NCBI RefSeq assembly: GCF_964340395.1
Contig: NC_135570.1
Location: forward strand, 1,694,501 to 1,758,500
Direction of reading: 5' to 3'
DNA from: Glandiceps talaboti
Taxonomy: Eukaryota > Hemichordata > Enteropneusta > Spengelidae
DNA length: 64,000 nt
A model generated the notes under the pieces. It searched no databases. It saw only the letters and a program-made list of their open reading frames with translations, and was not told the DNA's origin. Positions within the stretch are counted from its first letter, which is position 1. Each line of letters starts with the position of its first letter. Below are positions 51,128-64,000 of this stretch, in pieces. The position numbers and the translations under genes were made by a program.

Positions 51128-51899
51128 GTGCATTTGGTGGTCTGAGATAGATGTGACCCCAAAACCTGCAAATCACCTCCTCACCCATAGAATGATTCAA
51201 ATAGGTTTTATGAACATAATTTCGGGAGGGGGGGGGGAGTTGTCGGCAAAAATCAGCGTTTTAACACAATTCATTAGACTTGCTTTCTGAAGAAAAAACT
51301 GACACAAGTGTGTTGTGTGTGAAATAGTGACCCATATGAGTGATTATGAAGAGTTGAGAGTAGGTGGGTGAACAAAAACATTGGTAGATTACTTGCATGA
51401 CTTGTGACAGGGAAGAATAAATTTAAAAGTTGAGAACATTTTTCTGTACAAAATTTGAAACGAACAACAAATGTAAGATATTTGAAAATTAAGCTTATGA
51501 GAGAAAACAAATCTGCAAAGGGACTTGTCTGTCAATCTAACAATTCATCTGAACTGGTTTCTATTAAATTTATGCCTTCCAAGTTTAGTAGCTTTATACG
51601 TTATTTATGACAGGATCGATAGTGTATCTACTATAAGGTGTGTTTCTATTTAGGGCTGCGAGTCAACACCTGCACACGTATAAATTACTCCCATCGTGCA
51701 CCGTACATGCACTATGTCGGTAACTTGATATACAACACAGTGTCACACACAGTCATAAACAAATTCCTTTGATGTGAATAGCTGTAATGCAGTGTGCATT
51801 ATAAATTATTATTTTGCATTTAACCTAACACAGGTAGTTTACGATGACGTTAGATCCAGAAATGGGAAATCCCGGGGTTTAGACCTATAGCTAAATCAC

Positions 51900-52013
51900 G
51901 TGACTATTCACAAATTCCGTCTTCGCACACTGCATATATCACCTAACAGATCTGGGCTGTTGTTTGCCAGGAAAATACCACCTCTTCAAGTCTTGGTTGA
52001 AATACAAATACCG
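51900..52013 (+). other. candidate 5' UTR exon of the first 7TM gene
   Basis: ATACCG|GTAAGT gives a strong donor at 52013, and an acceptor (CTTTCATTTACAG) lies at 54306, 30 bp before the 7TM gene's ATG. The 5' border is unknown. CpG-containing sequence at 51700-51960 could be its promoter. This is inference from splice signals only. Confidence 0.3.
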
Positions 52014-52153
52014 GTAAGTTTTAGTTGGAGTGGACAACTTTATACTACCTGAGACAGATAACAAGTGCGAAATAGATCCAACGTTAACTTATGCATATTA
52101 TTTTTTTGACATGTTTCACATCAAGTCTTTATCGACGAGGCGGCACTGTAAGA

Positions 52154-52363
52154 GGGTTATCGATGGAAGTGAAAAAAGGTGCGGTTTTAGATGAAATTAC
52201 TAATGGAAAAGATTTAAAGGCCAGGGTTTCAATCCCAGGTTCTCGTAGTGTTATCTTTGACGTCGTAAGGATTATTATTTTATCTGGACTACCGTTTTCT
52301 ATCAGCTTAGCTCTGCCAGACAACTGTTTTTTCACACCTAACTTCTTCCTCAGACCTCTATAG
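52154..52363 (+). other. unrecognised open frame
   Basis: From the ATG at 52163 it reads MEVKKGAVLDEITNGKDLKA, then RVSIPGSRSVIFDVVRIIIL, and stops at 52363 before a small hairpin, CAGACC..GGTCTG. Codon content looks more protein-like than the surroundings and the opposite strand is open too, so it may be a fragment of a mobile element. I recognise no family. Confidence 0.2.
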
Positions 52364-54336
<1,973 letters not shown>

Positions 54337-54598
54337 ATGAACAAAAAAGAGTGGCCTATAGTTGTTAAGTTCGGGTTAACCGTACTGGGATATACAAGTC
54401 GTAGCCATGGTAACAAGTACAGACGATGTCTGCCATGCTTGCTGAAACATAAAAAGTTAGAAGCTCTGTCGAGACTATTTGAAGATGACGTAGATGTTGA
54501 AGAAACACTGTCTTTAAATAACAATGAGAGTTTGGAGAAAACTTGCTTGATTTGCGAAGATTTGAATCTTCCCTGGCAGAAAAAAGTCCTAGTCAATG
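54337..54598 (+). CDS. 7TM paralogue A, exon 1 (Cys module)
   Basis: It encodes MNKKEWPIVVKFGLTVLGYT to WQKKVLVN, with YRRCLPCLLK and KTCLICEDLN. The acceptor TTTACAG at 54306 lies in the 5' UTR. The donor ATG|GTGAGT leaves in phase 1. The paralogue exon at 61001-61265 matches in length, phase and Cys positions. Confidence 0.82.
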
Positions 54599-56353
54599 GT
54601 GAGTTAGTCGGTTTGTACATGAGGAAGAGGAAGTGAAATTGACTAGAATAATATTGTTTACTTTCGAAAGTAAAGATTCTAATGTTTCAAATGTTTCACG
54701 CATCAACTCACCCGAATTGTCATTTAAAATCGACAGAGTTAGAGGTGTCTATACTATCAAAATCAGTCCAACAAAGGTTGCTAAGCTACAATCAACTTTT
54801 AAAAAGCATTACAATTCTGGAAATAATGTTTTTTGAGTAATCATAGTCTCTGTGTTACTTTTTCCTATTTCCCACACAGACAGAAATGTCCACGCGGTTA
54901 TTTCTGAAGAAACTCCATTGATCGACAACGAAGTAAGGGGAAGACAAGTAAACATAGAAATTGGTGAGTATCATTTGCGCATATTTTACCATGTTTTATG
55001 TAGTCTTGACTAAATTTCTCTGTAAAAAAATAAACTCGATAAATTCTGTATGTTTTTTTTTCGTTTTGCTTTTTTTTTTTTTTGCTTTTTTTTTAAATTG
55101 AGAATAGCGAAGGAGTGTTTCATCTTTTTGTAGTTATACATGTATATGATTATATTGTGGAATAGCCTATCATGGTGGGTACAGACCATTTCTTGGTTAA
55201 TTTTGTTTCTTCAACCTTAGCCTCTGACCCCCAACAATCTTACATGTAGTGCAAACATCGCTTCTGTCTATTTGTAGGTGATGTCGTGACGAAGAGAGGA
55301 CCCTTCACCTTCAGCTTTCTGAAATGGGTTTTATCGTTCATCTGGGTAACAACCATTGCCGCCACAATGCTCAGTGATTGGACAGTTCGTGTTGTCTGGA
55401 ACTGGGGAGAACAGAAATTGGTATTGCATCTGTTATCCGCGTCCACTTACGTTTTGCCGTTGTTATTTGTAGCTTTTATCCGTATTACGTCTCTGATCTA
55501 TGAGTGGAAGCCTCCAACTGGACATTGGTGGGTGTACGGGCTGACAAATGGCAACGTACTGACGCGTCTCAATTTACTCTGCTTGTCCGATTTTACTCTT
55601 TTCGGTTACTTTTCGTTCATCGTCGCTGTCTCGTGCATGATTCTCGAAGTCTCGTACCAGATATACCAACACGTGAATAGCGATACGGTAGAACCTCTCA
55701 TTGGTAGGGACTTTGTTGATCTACTTGCCTATTTGCTAGGTGAATTCATTTTTGCAGCATTTTGTTACGAAATTTATCTTTTGAAGAAATGTGTGGTATC
55801 AGATCTTAAATCAGCTTTGTTCTTTTTGAAACGAAACATAGAAAATGTTGATTTATGTCGTCAAAGGGTGGTGGCGGCATACAGTGACTTTCTGAAGCTC
55901 CACAATCTGATTTTATTTTGGCTCGTATTCCAGTTTTCCCTTTCGCTTTTCAAAGTAAGTTGTCAAATTTACTGGAATTATTACATTTTTATCGACTACA
56001 AGAACGAAACACCAGCTCTTCTCATCAACCTTACCATCTGGTGTGAGAGTCTGATGTTTTTACTTCTACCGCCAATGGCTGTTGGCGGTTTCAGTATCAA
56101 CTACCTGTGGAGCGATTTCAAATTGCGCGTCAAATTATTGCGTCGTGAGAAAAACGAAGAGAACTGGTACAGAGTTGTCAAACATCTGAAGGAGCTCAAT
56201 CCGACAGGTTCGTCCGTTTATTTGACGTTGTTCTTCTCCATTCTTGGAATATTTTCCGCTCTTCACTTAAAAGACCAATTTGGTGAATATTGGAAGGGGC
56301 ACATAAATAATACGGCTATTATCTCACCCAACGGTCATGGAGGTCTGATGTGA
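54337..56353 (+). CDS. seven-TM protein with N-terminal Cys module, paralogue A (complete, three exons)
   Basis: Exons 54337-54598, 54880-54963 and 55278-56353, all phase-1 introns, give 473 residues. The ATG is preceded in frame by TAA nine bases upstream. Exon 1 has WPIVVKFGLTVLGY, then CLPC and CLICEDLN: two CxxC pairs, a possible metal site. Exon 2 carries an acidic dileucine signal, EETPLI. Exon 3 has seven hydrophobic segments, at about residues 10-32, 46-68, 98-122, 143-165, 205-235, 240-268 and 308-326 of the exon product. Lys/Arg lie in the N-terminus and loops 2-3, 4-5 and 6-7; sequons NET and NNT lie in loop 5-6 and the tail. This predicts cytosolic N- and outer C-terminus. The long 4-5 loop and a last helix ending in QF resemble gustatory-receptor-like proteins, but the TY of the insect signature is absent. 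The function is unknown. Confidence 0.8.
54880..54963 (+). CDS. 7TM paralogue A, exon 2 (dileucine linker)
   Basis: After CCCACACAG it encodes RNVHAVISEETPLIDNEVRG and RQVNIEI, ending at ATTG|GTGAGT. EETPLI fits the [DE]xxxL[LI] adaptor-binding consensus. Using the alternative acceptor four bases later would give a stop. Confidence 0.78.
55278..56353 (+). CDS. 7TM paralogue A, exon 3 (all seven TM segments)
   Basis: The acceptor is CTATTTGTAG; it enters with GT completing a Gly codon. A single uninterrupted 1076 bp exon holds the whole membrane domain and ends HGGLM and TGA. Upstream start-like codons such as GTG at 55286 are internal. Confidence 0.85.
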
Positions 56354-56500
56354 AGCGAACATTCAAGTTGATTTAATACATATGCGCAGATTGCATAAAT
56401 TACTATACCCAAGACATGTTTCATTATTTACTGGCAGCTATTGTAAATATTACACATATAGACTGGATTTTAGCCTTTTAGCTCCCAAAGGGATGCTTGG

Positions 56501-56606
<106 letters not shown>

Positions 56607-56740
56607 ATGTTCATTTCTGTAGACCTATCTAATAGTATATAATCATTTTCTCAAAAGCCACATTGCTTCTCATGAAAGTTGGTGCATATATCATTTGACA
56701 ATATCTTAGTTTCCCTAATTTCGAGACAAAACTTTGTTTT

Positions 56741-56746
56741 AATAAA
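56741..56746 (+). promoter_or_regulatory. candidate poly(A) signal of paralogue A
   Basis: The first AATAAA after the stop, 388 bp downstream, past the (GTCT)n array at 56502-56605. Confidence 0.4.
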
Positions 56747-57359
56747 TTAAACTAATATGTAGTCTTTGGATGACACAGTGTGTCACTATTTATTTGAACA
56801 ACTATAGTATTATTAAGAGGTTTCTCAATATCAACATTATCTCTAATCAATGAAATTACAGTTTAGTACACACATTCTGTGTGATTATGTAAAGATTTGA
56901 TTAGTTTTGAATCAAATTCGATTTCTAGAGTAGAACATGACTAATTGGCACTATACTTGACAAGTACAGTATATACTGTATTCTCTATATATATGGACCA
57001 AATGATATATTAGAATTAGAATCAGACTCAGAATCACTTTATTCAAACTCATGCAAGCAGAGATTTCTCTCGGACTATGTTAAGCGTGTATATGGTAAAA
57101 TATCGGAGAGACTCCAAGAATAATACGTAGCCACACAGTATCAACGAGAAAGTTGTTGTTCTGCCTGACTTAAGTCAGAACAGGTAGGACGATATTTGTT
57201 GATAGAAATACAACTGGGCTCAATGTTTTAATAAAATCGGGTTGAATACATTTGCGTAATTAGTAGTTCATTACAGCATTTTCTATGTATGAAGTTAGTT
57301 TGTTATCTCCGACATCGACACTACTAGAACCATATATGTATGTGCGCCAAGGAAAGAAA

Positions 57360-57360
<1 letters not shown>

Positions 57361-57390
<30 letters not shown>

Positions 57391-57764
57391 TGTATGTATG
57401 TATGTATGTATGTATGTATGTATGTATGTATGTTTGGTTAGTTGGTTTGGTTAGTTGGATTGGTTGGTTGGTTGGTTGGTTGGTGGGTGGGTTGGTTGGT
57501 TGTTGGGTTGGTTGGTTGGTTGGTTGGTTGGTTGGTTGGTTGGTTGGTTGGCTGGTTGGTTGGTTGGCTGATTGGTTAGTTGGTTGGTTGGTGTGTTTGG
57601 TTGGCTGGTTGGTTGGTTTGGTTGGCTGGTTGGGTTGGTTTAGTTGGTTGGTTGGTTGGTTGTTGGGTTTGGTTGGTTGGTTGGTTAGTTGGTTGGTTGG
57701 TTGGTTGGTTTGTTTGTTTGTTGGTTGGTTGGTTGGTTGGTTGGTTGTTGGGTTTGGTTGGTTG
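57361..57764. repeat. (TATG)n followed by (TTGG)n array
   Basis: A pure TATG array (57361-57432) passes into ~330 bp of TTGG units with occasional variants. Both strands are open for over 160 codons (Gly/Trp/Leu/Val and Gln/Pro/Thr/Asn), an artefact of the repeat. Confidence 0.95.
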
Positions 57765-58891
57765 ACCCATTTCATAATCTCACACAGGTTATAAATTTTA
57801 TGTTTAGGAATACCAGTGACTGTTTGCATTGTGCTTTTCGAGGCCCTTTCGAGTTCTCACCTTTAACCTTCTTGTTCTCAATGACGACATAGCCCTGATA
57901 CAATGCCTTGTCTGGTCAGTGTTTCTCACTACATATATGAATGCAACTGCATGTATTTTCCTTCTGATTCTTTAATTACAAAAGTTAATTAACCTTACTT
58001 TTTTAAAACTATTAAGGATCTGCTGTCTTTCAAAGAGAAAACAATGCAATGGTGGCAAAATACAATAACTCCTCCAACATCCAAATAAGGAATATGACAT
58101 CATACTGTCCGAAGGGGAAATCCAACTTGTCACGTGATCACAGCAATAGCTACACGCAACACATACATGTAAATAATGTAACTATCAAAGACGTTTTGAG
58201 AGAGAAACCGTATCCAGTTCACAACTGGGTGCTGCTTCACTAAGAAGTTTCAAATAGGGTTCAACAGATTCGATGCTATCTCTTGAATCAAGTATACCCT
58301 GTGTGAAGCTTGGTTGAACAACAAAAAAGTGACGTCATCTTCATCAATAGCAGGTAAGTTTCAACTCCTGTGATATAATAAATTACGTAATTCACCTTGT
58401 CATAATGTCTCGAAAAGAGGAAACAATTTTCATCTTTTGATTTACATTTGTATATACAAATACTGGAGATTAGTCTATTTAATAGACCCGTAAATGAATA
58501 TATTATAATTTATTAATTATGTTGACATTCGAACTAGGTAAGAACTAGACTGAACAAAGTCTAACGTTGACACAAACGTACAGATACTGACTGTGCTGTA
58601 TATAGTCCTCTTGCAGATACAAATTGAAAAAAAGAACACATATACTGGCTGTTGCCATGGCAATAAAACTATTTATAATTATAACCAACGTTTCTTATCA
58701 TTTATGATATTCACGTGTTGTCATTTAAGAGTTTATAAGGTTATAATCAGTTTACCATAGAGTGTCGTACCACATTAGATTATAGGCATAAACTTTTATT
58801 ATTTGCACATTACCACATGTAACCATGGTTGAGGATCAGTATATGAATCTATTACGTATCTCGTGTTAATCTTTTCCAGATCTAGAATATA

Positions 58892-58893
<2 letters not shown>

Positions 58894-58944
<51 letters not shown>
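58894..58944. repeat. (TG)n microsatellite
   Basis: About 25 TG units. Another TG array lies at 62760-62811. Confidence 0.95.
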
Positions 58945-58946
<2 letters not shown>

Positions 58947-61000
58947 ACCAGTACTGTACATACTAATCTGTACATGTACTATACGTCATGCTTTAGGCAA
59001 ACCAAACGACGCACTTTGCTTTCAAACTTACTTTCCACCACAAAAACAATTTTATCAATGCATTCGCCATATAGACATTTTTGCGTATACAACGTGTTTT
59101 AAACTGGCAGAACACTTTGGAGGTTCTATTAAAGCAAACACGTTGCTTATAAACAGACATGTTTCTACACAGTGAATTCAGTGTGAACTGTTAGTAGGTA
59201 CACACACATTCTTGAAAGCACTGTAGTTGCCAGGTTAATATGAGTCGAGGACATTTCAATGCCGAATAGATTAACATGTATGCAATACTTTGTAGTCCTG
59301 GGAAAAACCCATGACGTCACGGCTAATTTTCTAGTAGTCTTTTCTTGACGATATACTTTAATACATCTCATCTCTAAAACGTGTAACTCGAATATGAACA
59401 TTCTAGCAAGCCAGTCTATATTTTTTCACGGTCCGCCTCGGACGATGCCGGAAATGGAGGCTTGTGGTTTTACCACAGACTGTCTGTGGTTTTACATAGA
59501 TAAGCATCGCGAATAACATATACATGCCCACAGTTACAACCGAGATGTAATTGATATGCACGTTTGAACCCGGAAATATACAAGTATTGAACTCAGCGAA
59601 AGTCTTTACAGATCAACTTCCTCCTTTATACATGTATTTCATTTGACACAAAGCTACATGTGAAATATATACAATTCATGGATTAAAATAGAAATGCAAC
59701 GAAACGAACACTAAATATTATAATAAATATGTAAATCTATAAACTAATACAAATATTTATACTTTATAGAGGATACTCTATTTTATATATGGACTTTGAT
59801 TTCATATGTGTGATAAGGAGTATACAAATAAGAAGGCTGATGGCTAACTTTTTTTACTGAAATGAGGGGGGGGGGGGGGTTGAGCACTATCTTCTTACCT
59901 TACCAGTCCGATGCGAACACTTGTATTATACCGACATGTAACCGGGGTATTCTATAACTGAAATGGTTGCGTCAATGAGGTATAATCTGTAACAATATTC
60001 ATTATCAAAAAGGACAACAAATTTGATTACATTTTTGTTTTTTAGTTGTTGATTTTGTTGTTTTTGTGTTTTGTTTTTTGGTGGGTCTTCTTTACCCCCC
60101 CCCCTCCCCCACATCGTTGATGGAAACATACGCGTGTATCATCATACACACTCCGTGACCCACTGTCATCAAATACGTCCTTCAGACTTTAATACATGTT
60201 AAGTAATACAGATATATTACGACCATACAAGTTAGGCCATTGTCGTAAACCACGAGCCTCTTTACGGCACAGTCCAAGACGACACGCCGAATTATTGATG
60301 TGTCAGCAGAAAAACGTGTCCTGACGCGACAATCTAACTATTACATGTACACATTAACTTTTTAATGAGTATACATATACTAGGCTGGGCATACGTAAAT
60401 GCCACAATCTGTGGTTTCACCATCACGCACGTGTGCAGTCTTTTGAGCGACGACTCGATAAACTTGGGGAGAAATTACTATACACCTGTACAAACTTGAT
60501 ACTAGTTTGGACTCTCAACCAACTACCTTAGACATCAACACACACTCAGTGCAATTACATTGTCGATGACCATCTGATTTTAGAGGCTGCTTAAAATAGC
60601 CTAATATCTGATTTTACGGATTACAATTTAATATGAAGAAATACAAGACATTAGAAGTATTAGAACTGACAGTGATACACGTAGCATTGTCTAACAAAGT
60701 GATATGAGAGACAAAAAGTGTTCTGCCATTTCCTTTCTTAAATGTAAATACTAAACTCATTTTCATTTTCGATAACTTGTGTGAGTCACTACTAAGTTTC
60801 GAAAGAAACAGGAGTCAACGAGGTGAATAAGTGTTGGCTATTTCTGTGGGGGAGTACGAGTACGACCTACGTGTCGTGTTTGTCTGGACGAACGACCACG
60901 CACAGTTTGCCAAATATTACATCTCTTGGCGCTAAATAGCGTTTGTTGTTTGATCTTGCACAGATCGGACCAGTGTACGTGTGGATATACATCCATTGCA

Positions 61001-64000
<3,000 letters not shown>

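Larger units (their letters stand above)
48186..51860. other. STAMBP 3' UTR and intergenic sequence
   Basis: The first AATAAA after the stop is at 48658, inside the right arm of a MITE; others occur at 49704 and later, so the poly(A) site is unsettled. Two palindromic MITE copies lie here. The rest is AT-rich with no recognised gene. Confidence 0.55.

Noticed and set aside
52226-52255. GGGTTTCAATCCC resembling a tRNA T-arm
   Set aside because: Flanking bases do not form an acceptor stem and no A box lies at the right distance.
57260-57829. Long open frames on both strands rich in Asn-Gln-Pro-Thr or Gly-Trp-Leu-Val
   Set aside because: They only translate the (TTGG)n and (TATG)n arrays; no unique sequence, splice context or domain supports a protein.

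Overview
The window is eukaryotic and reads as intron-rich animal DNA. It has short coding exons with GT-AG borders, long AT-rich introns, many di- and tetranucleotide microsatellites, minisatellites and fold-back transposon fragments. Nothing bacterial (operons, Shine-Dalgarno sites, CRISPR) is present. The gene content, the abundant GTACATGTAC-type palindromes and a tandem pair of 7TM genes resembling gustatory-receptor-like proteins suggest a marine invertebrate (lophotrochozoan or ambulacrarian). The species cannot be fixed from the sequence alone.

Layout. (1) 1..~37.9 kb, minus strand: the 5' part of a FAM13A/B orthologue. Ten consecutive coding exons were resolved between 8624 and the left edge, with all junction phases consistent. 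They encode the RhoGAP domain and part of the middle region; the C-terminal half lies off the window. A likely non-coding first exon ends at 37811, giving a ~29 kb first intron full of repeats. (2) ~37.85-38.3 kb: a CpG-richer promoter with CRE, CCAAT and NRF1-like sites, possibly shared by both flanking genes. (3) 40845..47927, plus strand: a complete nine-exon STAMBP (AMSH) orthologue, a K63-linkage-specific JAMM deubiquitinase of 527 residues with every zinc and catalytic residue present. (4) 47.9-54.3 kb: intergenic, with fold-back MITE copies and one unrecognised ORF. (5) 54337..56353 and 61001..64000 (cut by the edge), plus strand: two tandem paralogues of a three-exon 7TM family. Each has a cytosolic N-terminal module with paired CxxC motifs, a short linker with an acidic dileucine sorting signal, and a 7TM domain whose charge pattern predicts N-in/C-out topology, as in insect chemoreceptors rather than GPCRs.

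The three genes are not an operon and need not work together. STAMBP acts in endosomal sorting and FAM13 is a putative Rho GTPase-activating protein. The paralogue pair is the most novel item: the fused Cys module and conserved dileucine signal are not something I recognise from a named family. The introns are also informative. They carry partial exon duplications (FAM13 at 480-640; STAMBP at 46.0-46.6 kb), a minisatellite that includes the STAMBP stop codon, and at least five families of fold-back or interspersed elements.
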